64,000 nt of DNA. Origin: Streptomyces humicola (lineage in GTDB: Bacteria > Actinomycetota > Actinomycetes > Streptomycetales > Streptomycetaceae). Shown piece by piece: positions 28,327-36,750 of the stretch; position 1 is the stretch's first letter; each line of letters begins with the position of its first letter. The translations under genes and the position numbers were made by a program. The stretch spans positions 1-64,000 of the forward strand of contig NZ_JANFNG010000007.1 in NCBI RefSeq assembly GCF_024436035.1, in the 5' to 3' direction. The notes beneath the pieces are model-generated. The model was not told where the DNA came from. It saw only the letters and a list, made by a program, of their open reading frames with translations, and searched no databases.

Positions 28327-29082
28327 TCAGTTCTCGCGGTGGACCTTGGAGTTGGAGGCCTGGGCGCGAGGGCGGACGACGAGGAGGTCGATGTTGACGT
28401 GGGAGGGGCGGGTGACCGCCCATTCCACTGTGTCGGCGATGTCGTCCGCCGTGAGCGGCTGGGCGACGCCCGCGTAGACGGCGGCGGCCTTCGCCTCGTC
28501 GCCCGCGAAACGGGTCTTGGCGAACTCCTCGGTCTTGACCATGCCGGGCGCGATCTCGATGACGCGCACCGGTTCGCCGCACAGTTCGAGGCGGAGGGTC
28601 TCGGCGATGACGTGGGCGCCGTGCTTGGCGGCGACGTAGCCTCCGCCGCCCTCGTAAGTGGCGTGGCCGGCGGTGGAGGACAGGACGACGATCGTGCCGT
28701 CTCCGCTCGCGCGCAGCGCGGGCAGCAGCGCCTGGGTGACGTTGAGCACGCCGAGGACGTTCACCTCGTACATCGCCCGCCAGTCGGCCGGGTCGGAGGT
28801 GGCGACGGGGTCGGCGCCGATCGCACCGCCCGCGTTGTTGACCACGACGTCGCAGCGGTCGAGGCCCGCGGCGAACGCGTCGACGGCGGCGCGGTCGGTG
28901 ACGTCGAGCGCATGCGGCTCGGCCGTGAGCCCCGCCGCCGTCAGCTCCGCGGCGAGCGCCTCGATGCGCTCCTTGCGGCGCGCGGTGAGCACCACGCGGT
29001 AGCCGGCGGCGGCGAGCCTGCGGGCCGTGGCCGCCCCGATGCCGCTGCTCGCTCCGGTGACCACTGCGGTGCGGGTGCTCAT
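28327..29082 (-). CDS. SDR family oxidoreductase
   Basis: A 251-residue classical short-chain dehydrogenase. VTGASSGIGAATARRL binds the nucleotide, NNAGG follows, and the active site has SSTAG with Ser and YVAAKHG with the Tyr-Lys pair. An Arg after the first strand (TARRKE) suggests NADPH. The YdfG-like type acts on 3-hydroxy acids and others, but the substrate is unknown. It stands alone, on the opposite strand to its neighbours. Confidence 0.85.
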   Translation of the reverse strand: MSTRTAVVTGASSGIGAATARRLAAAGYRVVLTARRKERIEALAAELTAAGLTAEPHALDVTDRAAVDAFAAGLDRCDVVVNNAGGAIGADPVATSDPADWRAMYEVNVLGVLNVTQALLPALRASGDGTIVVLSSTAGHATYEGGGGYVAAKHGAHVIAETLRLELCGEPVRVIEIAPGMVKTEEFAKTRFAGDEAKAAAVYAGVAQPLTADDIADTVEWAVTRPSHVNIDLLVVRPRAQASNSKVHREN

Positions 29083-29253
29083 GGCGCGCGTCTCCTTGCC
29101 CGGTCTTGTCCGATGGTTGTCGTACGAATACCCACCCTATCGCCGGGCGGTCGCGGCGCACTCGCGGTGGCGTGGGCGCCGTCGGTGCCGCCAGTGCTGT
29201 CCACCGGCTGAAATGGTGGGCTCACCGCGGGCGGAACCTGTTCCAATGACTGT

Positions 29254-29832
29254 ATGGGGAAGCTATACGAACGCATCGACGGCCGGCTGCGGTCCTTCAT
29301 CGAGCGTCAGCCGGTCTTCTTCGTTGGCACGGCTCCGCTCGACGGGGACGGCCACGTCAATCTGTCGCCGAAGGGCCGGGCGGGCACGCTCACCGTGCTC
29401 GACGAGCGGCGGCTGGCGTATCTGGACTTCGGCGGCAGCCACGCGGAGACCATCGCCCATCTGCGGGAGAACGGGCGCATCACCCTGATGTGGTGCGCCT
29501 TCGACGGCCCGCCCACCGTCGTCCGGGTGCATGGGCGCGGCGAGCCGGTCTTCCGGGACGACCCGCGCTTTGCGGAGCTCCTCCCGCACTTCGGCGAGGC
29601 CGACGCCCCCGGGGTGCGCGTGATCGTCCTCGTCGCCGCGGAGCGGGTCAGCGACAGCTGCGGCTTCGCCGTCCCGTTCATGGACTACCGGGGCGAGCGG
29701 CCGCTGCACGCCGAGTACTTCGGCCGCAAGACGGACGAGGAGTTCGCCGCGTACTGCGCCGCCAAGGAGCACAACGGCACCAGCATCGACGGTCTGCCGG
29801 GGCTGCCCTTGCCGCTGCCGCCGCGCACCTGA
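29254..29832 (+). CDS. pyridoxamine 5'-phosphate oxidase family protein
   Basis: A 192-residue split-barrel flavin-binding protein. QPVFFVGTAPLDGDGHVNLSPKG is the typical N-terminal strand pair, and the C-terminus keeps SCGFAVPFMDYRGER. It probably binds FMN or F420 and reduces an unknown substrate; true PdxH catalytic residues are not evident. Length is usual for this uncharacterised group. No operon partner is visible. Confidence 0.8.
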   Translation: MGKLYERIDGRLRSFIERQPVFFVGTAPLDGDGHVNLSPKGRAGTLTVLDERRLAYLDFGGSHAETIAHLRENGRITLMWCAFDGPPTVVRVHGRGEPVFRDDPRFAELLPHFGEADAPGVRVIVLVAAERVSDSCGFAVPFMDYRGERPLHAEYFGRKTDEEFAAYCAAKEHNGTSIDGLPGLPLPLPPRT

Positions 29833-29843
29833 GCCCCCGGGGC

Positions 29844-29871
29844 GCGGAGGAGCGGAGGAGCGGAGGAGCGG
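29844..29871. repeat. 8-bp tandem repeat GCGGAGGA
   Basis: Three and a half perfect copies of GCGGAGGA lie just after the PNPOx-like gene. Each copy has a ribosome-binding-like GGAGGA. They sit directly before a TTG that opens a short membrane-like frame. Confidence 0.7.
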
Positions 29872-30000
29872 TTGTCGGCGCCCGGTCGGGGCACGGGGTG
29901 GGACCCTGCGTACCCGTTCTGGTCGCTGGTGATCATCGCGCTCGACGTGGTCGCGACCTGGGGGCTGTGCGCTTACGGCGGCAGGCTCGAAGAGGCGTGA
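29872..30000 (+). pseudogene. remnant of a DUF7144-type membrane protein C-terminus
   Basis: A 42-codon frame from TTG 29872 to TGA ends YPFWSLVIIALDVVATWGL and GGRLEEA. This matches the last membrane helix of streptomycete DUF7144-like proteins, whose full length is about 130 residues. The first three helices are absent. Behind GGAGGA it could still be translated as a one-helix protein, but I read it as a truncated relic. Confidence 0.45.
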
Positions 30001-30027
30001 TCGCACCTGCGTGACGTTCCCGCGCGT

Positions 30028-31218
30028 TCAGCGGACGTGCGCCTCGGCGGCGCGGCCGGCCGTGTACTGCGCGTACTCGGCGTCGGTGAGCAGGCAGGAG
30101 TCGAGCAGGTCGAGGAGCGCGTCGCGGTCGAGGCCGGGCGAGGTGAAGGTGAGCTGCTGGCGGCGGTCGCCGAGGACGGGGTGCCAGTCGAGGGCGGCGG
30201 CGGCGCGGTGTTCGGCGGGGACGGCCTCCCAGGCAGAAGGTGTGTCGGGCAGTGCGGCGAGCCACGGGCCGACCTCGTCGAGGCGGAGTTCTCCGCCTGC
30301 GGCATCCCACGAGAGCATGGCGTGGGGACGGTCGGCGACCCAGCAGCGCCCGCGGCTGCGGACGGCGGCGCGGGCCAGCTCCTCTTGCGCGGCGCGGAGC
30401 CGTCCCGGGTGGAAGGGACGGCGGTGGCGCCAGACGAGGGTGGTGACCCCGTGTGCTGAGGCCTCCTGGGGCAGCAAGGCGGTGGCCGGGTGAAGGCGGG
30501 CGGAGGCTGCCGTGGCGTCGAATCCAGCAAGCAGGGCGGGTCCGAATGATCCTGTGCCGGGGGTGCCGGGGGTGCCGGGGGTGCCGGGGGTGCCGGGGGT
30601 GCCGGGGGTGCCGAGGGTGAAGTGGCGTGCGGCGGGGGTGAGTTGGGCCAGCAGGGCGTGGTCGGCCTCGCTCGCGCGGTGCTCGCCTTCGGCGAGGGCG
30701 ATGACGGTGGGGTATTCGATCTGCCGCGTGAAGGCGGCGGCCAGGCCGTCGCCGCCCTGTCGGGGCGCTCGCAGGGACGGCAGGACGAGGGCCGGATCGA
30801 CGGCGGTGGCCACCCCCGTCAGCTCCACCGTGGGGCATTCCGCGAGGCGTGCGGCTATGGGCCGCGGGTCGACGGAGTCCCACAGCTCGACGACGGCGAG
30901 GCGGTAGGCGCCGGTCCCGGCGAGGTCGAGCAGTTGGGGGACGAGGTCGTCGCGCATCGCCCGGTCGGCGGAGCCGTCGACGAGGGGAGCGTCGCCGCTG
31001 GTGAGCGGGCCGTTCGCGTCGCGCAGTGTGCGGCGCACCGCGCCCTGCGCCACGGCGGCCGCCAGGTCGTGGTGCAGGACGACGGTGCCGGGCACGGTGC
31101 GCAGGATCTCCCCGACGGCGGCGCGCCGGGCGCCGGGGCACAGCCCGGCGACGACCGCCACGCGCAGCCGCCGCGTACCGCCGTTCACCTCGCCGTTCAC
31201 CTCGTTCACCGAGCTCAT
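30028..31218 (-). CDS. CobW-like (GTPase-associated C-terminal domain) protein, probably zinc-linked
   Basis: A 396-residue protein with the COG0523/CobW layout. The C-terminal domain is clear: HGVTTLVWRHRRPFHPGRL, RGRCWVADRP, LDWHPVLGDRRQQLTF. The N-terminal P-loop is replaced by VAGLCPGARRAAV, and the metal-binding CxCC motif is absent, so GTP hydrolysis is doubtful. A run of Gly-Thr-Pro repeats interrupts residues about 200-222. The ATG at 31218 sits about 20 bases from a Zur-like site. Such proteins help survive zinc shortage in streptomycetes. Confidence 0.72.
   Translation of the reverse strand: MSSVNEVNGEVNGGTRRLRVAVVAGLCPGARRAAVGEILRTVPGTVVLHHDLAAAVAQGAVRRTLRDANGPLTSGDAPLVDGSADRAMRDDLVPQLLDLAGTGAYRLAVVELWDSVDPRPIAARLAECPTVELTGVATAVDPALVLPSLRAPRQGGDGLAAAFTRQIEYPTVIALAEGEHRASEADHALLAQLTPAARHFTLGTPGTPGTPGTPGTPGTPGTGSFGPALLAGFDATAASARLHPATALLPQEASAHGVTTLVWRHRRPFHPGRLRAAQEELARAAVRSRGRCWVADRPHAMLSWDAAGGELRLDEVGPWLAALPDTPSAWEAVPAEHRAAAALDWHPVLGDRRQQLTFTSPGLDRDALLDLLDSCLLTDAEYAQYTAGRAAEAHVR
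30554..30616. repeat. 9-bp tandem repeat encoding Gly-Thr-Pro
   Basis: Seven copies of GTGCCGGGG (the last is GTGCCGAGG) are in frame with the CobW-like gene on the minus strand and encode a GTP tripeptide array. Confidence 0.9.
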
Positions 31219-31238
31219 GCCGATAAAGTGTACAGAAT

Positions 31239-31253
31239 TGGTTTTCATTTTCA
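31239..31253. promoter_or_regulatory. Zur-like operator
   Basis: On the minus strand TGAAAATGAAAACCA agrees at 11 of 15 positions with the streptomycete Zur box TGAAAATGATTTTCA as I remember it. It lies 20 bases upstream of the CobW-like gene, in an unusually AT-rich patch. Binding would block transcription when zinc is plentiful. Confidence 0.55.
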
Positions 31254-31453
31254 GAAGACCGGCATAGGGGATTGTGGGGCAGCTCACGGGACGTCTGGGG
31301 TAATGTTGCGAGCTCCAGGTATGGATTGGATATGACGTTCGAGGAGGTGGGCCCCATTACCGCCATGTCAGGCCGGGTGCTCTCACCTCACGGCGCCGCC
31401 GTACAACCGGCATAGGCGACCGAGAGCGCCCTTCGTCGCCCCGAAAGGCTCTC

Positions 31454-32317
31454 GTGTCCCCTTCGTCTTCCTCTTCCTCTTCCTCGTCGTCTTCGTCGTC
31501 TTCGTCTTCGTCTTCGTCGTCTTCGTCGTCTTCTTCGTCGTCAAGCATCGTCACCAGACTCCGCGCCGCCGGTTGCGTCTTCGCCGAGGACGAGGCGGAG
31601 TTGATCGTCTCCACGGCGCGGACGCCGACCGAACTCGCCGCCATGGTGGACCGGCGCGTCGCGGGTCTGCCGCTGGAACATGTGCTGGGCTGGGCGGAGT
31701 TCTGCGGTCTGCGGATCGCTGTGGATCCCGGCGTGTTCGTACCGCGCCGTCGTAGCGAGTTCCTCGTCCGCGAGGCCGCCGCGCTCGCCCCGGCGGGCGG
31801 CCCGGCGGCGCAAGCTGTCGTCGTCGACCTGTGCTGCGGCTCCGGCGCGGTGGGCGCAGCGCTGGTCGCGGCCCTGGAGCGGCCGGCCGTGCTGTACGCC
31901 GTCGACATCGATCCCGCAGCGGTGCGGTGCGCTCGTCGCAACGTAGCCGCGGTGGGCGAACACGTCTACGAGGGCGACCTCTACCAGCCGTTGCCCGCTG
32001 CGCTGCGCGGCCGTGTCGACGTGCTCGTCGCCAACGTGCCCTACGTACCTACCGAAGCGGTGTCCCTGCTGCCTGCGGAGGCGCGCGTGCACGAGCCGCG
32101 CGTCGCGCTCGACGGTGGCGCGGACGGCCTCGACATCCTGCGGCGGGTGACCGCCGAGGCGCCGCATTGGCTGTCGCCGGGCGGTCACTTGCTGATCGAG
32201 ACGAGCGAGCGCCAGGCGGGGCAGGCCGTCGGGACGATCGCCGGAAGCGGCCTGATCCCGCGAGTGGCCCGCTGCGAGGAATTGAACGCCACCGTCGTCA
32301 TCGGTTCTGCGTACTAG
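31454..32317 (+). CDS. putative protein N(5)-glutamine methyltransferase with poly-Ser N-terminus
   Basis: A 287-residue SAM methyltransferase of the HemK/PrmC kind. After 28 successive serines, the catalytic part has LPLEHVLGWAEFCG, VFVPRRRSE, VVDLCCGSGAVGAAL (SAM loop), YAVDIDPAAV, and VANVPYVP, which stands for the NPPY motif. It may methylate the glutamine of release factors, but the Asn-to-Val-Pro change and the presence of a housekeeping prmC elsewhere make a different protein target likely. GTG has GAAAGG upstream. It is followed within 11 bases by another methyltransferase. Confidence 0.78.
   Translation: MSPSSSSSSSSSSSSSSSSSSSSSSSSSSSSIVTRLRAAGCVFAEDEAELIVSTARTPTELAAMVDRRVAGLPLEHVLGWAEFCGLRIAVDPGVFVPRRRSEFLVREAAALAPAGGPAAQAVVVDLCCGSGAVGAALVAALERPAVLYAVDIDPAAVRCARRNVAAVGEHVYEGDLYQPLPAALRGRVDVLVANVPYVPTEAVSLLPAEARVHEPRVALDGGADGLDILRRVTAEAPHWLSPGGHLLIETSERQAGQAVGTIAGSGLIPRVARCEELNATVVIGSAY
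31463..31546. repeat. TCN trinucleotide repeat encoding 28 serines
   Basis: Codons TCT, TCC, TCG and others at the end (TCA, AGC) form an uninterrupted serine run at the N-terminus of the methyltransferase. The pattern TCTTCG/TCGTCT recurs, as expected from slippage. Confidence 0.95.
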
Positions 32318-32328
32318 TGTCGTCGGCC

Positions 32329-33033
32329 ATGACCGACGCTGCCCTCCTGCGCACCACCCGGACGTTCTACGACGCGATCGCCGCCGACTACGCCGAGCGC
32401 TTCCGTGCCGAGCTCGAAGCCAAGCCGCTGGGGCGTGCCATGCTCGCCGCGTTCGCCGAACTCGTGCGCGCCGGAGGCGACAGCAGTGCGGGCCCGGTCG
32501 CCGATCTCGGCTGCGGCCCCGGCCGTGTGACGGCGCACCTGCGCTCGCTCGGGCTGGAGGTCTTCGGCATCGATCTGTCGCCGGAGATGGTTGCTCTGGC
32601 GAGGCGGGAGCATCCGGGAGTTCGGTTCGAGGTGGGCTCGATGACCGACCTGGGCCTGGCGGACGGTGCCCTTGCCGGCGTCGTCGCCTGGTACTCCGTC
32701 ATCCACACCCCACCGGGGCGGCTGCCGGCCGTCTTCGCCGAGTTCCATCGGCTGCTGGCCGCGGGTGGCCATCTGCTCCTCGCCTTCCAGGTCGGCGACG
32801 AACCCCTGCACCTGGCACAGCCGTTCGGCCATCCGGTGGCGCTCGACTTCAACCGGCTGCAGCCCGAGGGCGTCGCCGAGCTGCTGAGCCGGACCGGGTT
32901 CGTGGTGCAGGCCCGTCTTGTACGAGAACCCGATGCGTCGGAGAAGGTTCCGCAGGCCTACCTGCTGGCCCGCAAGCCTTCGCCGTCCTCGCCGTCCTCG
33001 CCGTCCTCGGAGTCCTCGGAGTCCTCGGCCTGA
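32329..33033 (+). CDS. class I SAM-dependent methyltransferase
   Basis: A 234-residue methyltransferase. SAM motif I is VADLGCGPGRVTAHL, motif II VFGIDLSPEMVALAR, motif III GSMTDLGLADGALAGVVAWYSVIHTPP, followed by LAAGGHLLLAFQVG. The C-terminus ends in a Ser/Pro/Glu repeat. The substrate is unknown; the layout fits a small-molecule enzyme. ATG at 32329 lies 11 bases after the poly-Ser methyltransferase, so the two are probably co-transcribed. Confidence 0.85.
   Translation: MTDAALLRTTRTFYDAIAADYAERFRAELEAKPLGRAMLAAFAELVRAGGDSSAGPVADLGCGPGRVTAHLRSLGLEVFGIDLSPEMVALARREHPGVRFEVGSMTDLGLADGALAGVVAWYSVIHTPPGRLPAVFAEFHRLLAAGGHLLLAFQVGDEPLHLAQPFGHPVALDFNRLQPEGVAELLSRTGFVVQARLVREPDASEKVPQAYLLARKPSPSSPSSPSSESSESSA
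32980..33027. repeat. 9-bp tandem repeat in a methyltransferase C-terminus
   Basis: Three copies of TCGCCGTCC and two of TCGGAGTCC are in frame and encode SPSSPSSPSSESSES. They form an added low-complexity tail on the preceding gene. Confidence 0.85.
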
Positions 33034-33177
33034 GAGTTCGCCTGCGGGAACCAGTGGGTGGAACTGTGCGTGGGGGGAACGTTGCGGCAAATGCAACCGA
33101 CCTGGTGGCAACCGACCTGATGGTCCGGGCGTGTCCTGTTCAAGAAGGCCCCATCGGATACCAGAAGGTCGGTTGGC

Positions 33178-33771
33178 ATGAGACTTCCCAGATGGTCCAC
33201 CAGATGTTCCACGAGACGTTCCCTGATGCACGTGGCCGTGGTCCTGGCTGCCGGCGCTCTTGCCGCCGGATGCACGTCCCCAGTTCACGTGAGCGCGACG
33301 CCGAAACTGGCGCCGTCCTCCTCCGGCACCGCGCCGTCCCGACCGTCCTCCGGCATCCCGACGACGGCCTCACCGTCTCCCGCCCGGGCCGGCACGGGCT
33401 CCTGTACGTCACTGGCCGTCCCGGACAGCGTCAAGCAGGCCGTCACCAGTGCGTACGGCCACCAGGCGCAGCCGAACCTCGTCCACATCACCCCTGTCAA
33501 GGGCACCTTCTACTACGGTCGTTGCGGCCAGGTCCTCTACGCCGCCACCCGTTTCACGCTCACCAGCGGCGCGACCTACGCCGAACAGGTAGCGCTGCAG
33601 GACGACGGCGCCGCGATGAAGTACTTCTCCGCCCCCATGCACGGTTCCTGGACCTTCGTGAACAGCGACGGCTTTCCTGCCGGCTCCCGCGGCTGTGCGG
33701 CCATCCCGCAGATCCCCTCGCAGCTCGCCGCGCTCTGGGGCGATTGCCTGACGCGTACCGCGGCTGAGTGA
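33178..33771 (+). CDS. putative lipoprotein
   Basis: A 197-residue exported protein. A basic N-terminus, a short hydrophobic stretch (HVAVVLAAGALAAGC) and a lipobox cysteine near residue 32 mark it as a lipoprotein. A Ser/Pro linker follows. The folded part has FYYGRCGQVLYAATRFTLT and GSRGCAAIPQIP with four cysteines overall. I do not recognise a family. AGAAGG precedes the ATG. It lies between two methyltransferase genes but shows no functional link to them. Confidence 0.7.
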   Translation: MRLPRWSTRCSTRRSLMHVAVVLAAGALAAGCTSPVHVSATPKLAPSSSGTAPSRPSSGIPTTASPSPARAGTGSCTSLAVPDSVKQAVTSAYGHQAQPNLVHITPVKGTFYYGRCGQVLYAATRFTLTSGATYAEQVALQDDGAAMKYFSAPMHGSWTFVNSDGFPAGSRGCAAIPQIPSQLAALWGDCLTRTAAE

Positions 33772-33827
33772 ACAGCTGAGCGGAAAATCGCGTGCTCCGC
33801 GCCGGACCTTCGCAGTACGGTCGGGCG

Positions 33828-34568
33828 ATGGACGACGAGGACGGCTACTTCGGGGAGCTCGTTGCGGCCAGGTATGACGAGTCGTCAGCAGACATGTTCG
33901 AGCCGAGCGTCGTGGACCCGGCGGTCGACGTACTGGAGGGCCTGGCCGGCCGCGGCCGGGCCCTTGAGCTGGGCATCGGGACGGGTCGTATCGCTTTGCC
34001 GCTGGCACGTCGCGCAGTCCCGGTCCACGGCATCGATCTGTCGCGGGCGATGGTTGCCCGGCTGCGCGCCAAGCCGGGCGGCGACGCCATCGGCGTGACG
34101 ATCGGAGACTTCGCGACGACGAAGGCGGACGGGACGTTCTCCGTCGCGTATCTGGTCTTCAACACGATCATGAATCTGACGACGCAGGCAGCACAAGTGG
34201 CCTGTTTCCGCAACGTCGCGTCTCACCTCGAACCCGGTGGCTGCTTCGTCGCCGAGGTCACGGTCCCCGAACTGCGGAAGCTGCCTGCCGGCCAGAATGT
34301 CGTGCCGTTCCATGTGAGCCCGGCGCGGTGGGCGTTCGATGTCTACGACGTCGCCACCCAGGCGATGAGTTCGAACTACGTCGAGGTCGCAGACGGGCAC
34401 GGCACGTACCGATCGATCCCCTTCCGGTATGTGTGGCCGTCGGAACTCGACCTGATGGCCCAGCTCGCGGGGATGCGCTTGCGCGAGCGCTGGGACGGAT
34501 GGACACGGCAGCCCTTCACGAGCGAGAGCCGTCGGCACGTCTCGGTCTGGGAGAAGCCGGTCGACTGA
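33828..34568 (+). CDS. class I SAM-dependent methyltransferase
   Basis: A 246-residue methyltransferase beginning YFGELVAARYDESSADMF. SAM motif I is ALELGIGTGRIALPLA, motif II VHGIDLSRAMVARLRAK, and FSVAYLVFNTIMNLTTQAAQ occupies the motif-IV region. FRYVWPSELDLMAQLAGMRLRERWDGW near the end is typical of streptomycete orphan methyltransferases. The substrate is not known. ATG at 33828 is the first Met before the conserved part. It faces the MFS exporter gene. Confidence 0.83.
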   Translation: MDDEDGYFGELVAARYDESSADMFEPSVVDPAVDVLEGLAGRGRALELGIGTGRIALPLARRAVPVHGIDLSRAMVARLRAKPGGDAIGVTIGDFATTKADGTFSVAYLVFNTIMNLTTQAAQVACFRNVASHLEPGGCFVAEVTVPELRKLPAGQNVVPFHVSPARWAFDVYDVATQAMSSNYVEVADGHGTYRSIPFRYVWPSELDLMAQLAGMRLRERWDGWTRQPFTSESRRHVSVWEKPVD

Positions 34569-34631
34569 TCACCGCCCGGCTTCTTCGCCTGCGGCGCCGA
34601 GCGGTTCCCGGCGCCGCTGCCCGACGCATCG

Positions 34632-36335
34632 TCAGGCTCTGTCGGCCGCCAGGGATGCCAGTGCGCGGTCGACGCTGCGCCGGTGTTCCTCGGCGTCCTC
34701 TCGGGCCTTCTTCGGGCTCCAGCGCCCGGCCATGATGAAAACAAAGGGCACGAACACCGCTTGGCCGCCCACGGTGACCCACCACCAGGTCTGCCACTGC
34801 CCCGGCCCTTCGGCTGCGGCCTTCTGCACCTGCGGGCCGTACTTCTGCAGGAGCGCGAGCTGCGGCTGCGCCTTCTGCACGACGGCGAGACCGGCAGGCC
34901 CCACCTGGTGCAGCGCCTGCGCGGCGAGCGCCGGAGGCACCGTCGTCCGTGGGTATCCTGCGAGTTCGGCGAAGAGCCGCGGGTGCGCGTTGATGATGGA
35001 CAGTGCCGGTTCGGCCCGCGCCTGAGCGGCCGCGACCTCGGCGCCGTGGTCGACCAACGGAGTCACGGAGGTCACCACCGCCGGGACGAAGGCCGCGGAG
35101 ACAGCGACCACCACGCGGATGATCCACCCCCACACGGCAAGGCCGGTGGCCGTAGCAGCCGGGTTGTGCTTCTCGACGGTCTCGGTGAAGCTCGCCATCC
35201 ACGGTGCGTAGGCGAGGCCGGCCAGCGCTCCGATGCCGACGAATAGCCAAGCGAACGTGTAGTAGCCGGTGTTGGGACGGGTCGCGCTGACGGCGAAGGC
35301 GGAGGTGACCGCGATCGACCCGAGTGCGCCGACGATCATGAATGGCTTGCGGACCTTGAGGAAGTCGGAGAACAACCCGGCAGCCACCAGGGAGATGGCG
35401 TTGGCGGCCCAGTACCAGTTGGCCAGAGCGTTGGTGCGCTGTTCGCTGTAGCCGAAGGTGGTGGCGAAGTAGACGACGAAGTTGCCTACTGCGGCGAAGT
35501 AGAGCAGGAGGAAGACGCTGACGGCGAAGGCGGAGCCGACGACGTCGAGGTGGAGCATCTGCCGCCAGCCGCCGTGCGACGAGCGCTCGGGGTGGATGCC
35601 TGTGGCCCGTGCCTCGATCAGAGCCCGGTCGCGGATGCTGACCATGATCTGGTCGCGCAGTCGGGGGGAGAGCTCGTGCAGCCCGAAGAGGGCGACGACG
35701 AACACGATCAGGCCCGTGAGGCCGGCGTAGCGCAGCTCGTCCTGCCAACTGGAGGACGACAGCGTGCTGCTGGTGACGGTGGTGACGACCAGGCTGCCGA
35801 TGACCGGGCCCATGGTCCAGTACCCCATGGCGGTGGCCCGGCCGAGCTGCGGTGAGAAGTCGCGGATCAGAGCCGGGGTGGCCACCAGAACGATCCCCTC
35901 GACGAAGCAGACGGCCGCGAAGGAGACGAGGAAGACGGTCTTGTCGGGAGCGCTGGGCAGGGCGAAGAGCACCAGCACACCGGTGACGAGAAGCCCGTAG
36001 ACCACCATGTTGGCCCGGCCCCAGCGATCGGCGAGCCCGGCCACCAGGGAAGCGAACGCCCCCACGGCGTTGCCGATGACGGACACCCACACGAAGTACC
36101 GGTAGGTCATGTGGAAGTGCGTGATGATCGATGTGGCGACCGCGTACTGGACGTAGAGCTCGTAGTACAGAACGACGGTGGTTATGACCACGATGGCCAG
36201 ATACGCGTAGCGTCGTCCTGCGTCGGGGTAATGCGCCAGGTCGCGGCGGAACAGCCGGGTGGCGAGTGAGGGGATGGTGGCGCGGGGGTCGGGCATTGAG
36301 CCGGCGTCGTCGACCGAGGGCGGGATGGTGGACAT
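34632..36335 (-). CDS. MFS transporter with a long extracytoplasmic loop
   Basis: A 567-residue MFS protein with about 12 membrane segments, starting YAYLAIVVITTVVLYYELYVQYAVATSI. The cytoplasmic signature LADRWGRANMVVYG follows TM2. A hydrophilic stretch of about 110 residues sits between the last two helices. Substrate unknown; the family includes metabolite and drug exporters. ATG at 36335 has GGAGGAG upstream. A TetR-type palindrome about 85 bases upstream suggests repression by a TetR protein, which is not encoded next to it. Confidence 0.82.
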   Translation of the reverse strand: MSTIPPSVDDAGSMPDPRATIPSLATRLFRRDLAHYPDAGRRYAYLAIVVITTVVLYYELYVQYAVATSIITHFHMTYRYFVWVSVIGNAVGAFASLVAGLADRWGRANMVVYGLLVTGVLVLFALPSAPDKTVFLVSFAAVCFVEGIVLVATPALIRDFSPQLGRATAMGYWTMGPVIGSLVVTTVTSSTLSSSSWQDELRYAGLTGLIVFVVALFGLHELSPRLRDQIMVSIRDRALIEARATGIHPERSSHGGWRQMLHLDVVGSAFAVSVFLLLYFAAVGNFVVYFATTFGYSEQRTNALANWYWAANAISLVAAGLFSDFLKVRKPFMIVGALGSIAVTSAFAVSATRPNTGYYTFAWLFVGIGALAGLAYAPWMASFTETVEKHNPAATATGLAVWGWIIRVVVAVSAAFVPAVVTSVTPLVDHGAEVAAAQARAEPALSIINAHPRLFAELAGYPRTTVPPALAAQALHQVGPAGLAVVQKAQPQLALLQKYGPQVQKAAAEGPGQWQTWWWVTVGGQAVFVPFVFIMAGRWSPKKAREDAEEHRRSVDRALASLAADRA

Positions 36336-36417
36336 ACGGCCTCCTCCGGAGCGCCGGAACCGTGGGCGTCCCGCGCTTGTGCGCTTGTGCCTGGTCCGGC
36401 GGTGTGAGCAGAGGGTA

Positions 36418-36435
36418 GTACCGACCAGTCGGTAC
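36418..36435. promoter_or_regulatory. TetR-type operator palindrome
   Basis: GTACCGACCAGTCGGTAC has 8-base symmetric arms around a 2-base asymmetric centre. ACCGAC-N-GTCGGT palindromes are typical TetR-family sites in actinobacteria. It lies 83 bases upstream of the MFS start. Confidence 0.65.
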
Positions 36436-36621
36436 GGCCTAGACGGCTGAACCGGGACGTTACCAACGCGTGTCCGGAAGGCGTCACCGCCGGGGGTGTC
36501 CGTGCGTGACACCAAATCCCGGCCCGGCCACCGCAGTTCGGCGACGGCTTCCAGCGTGTCGCCGCGCTCGTATCCGACGACCGGCTGCTGACCGGCCCGC
36601 CGCGACGACCCCGCTGCCGCG

Positions 36622-36750
36622 GCCGCCATCTCCGGTGCCGCGCCCTCCGGGGCGGGCCTGGTCTCCGGCCTGGTCAACACCTCCCGTCGGATCGGCGGCG
36701 CTCTCGGTCTCACCGTCCTCTCGGTGGTCGCCGCCGACCGCATCGGTGGC
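36622..36750 (+). pseudogene. fragment of a DHA2 (EmrB/QacA-type) MFS exporter
   Basis: In one plus-strand frame this reads AAISGAAPSGAGLVSGLVNTSRRIGGALGLTVLSVVAADRIGG. The SGLVNTSRRIGGALGL part is the hallmark TM13 region of 14-helix drug exporters. No start and no neighbouring helices remain in frame, so it is a relic. Confidence 0.7.
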
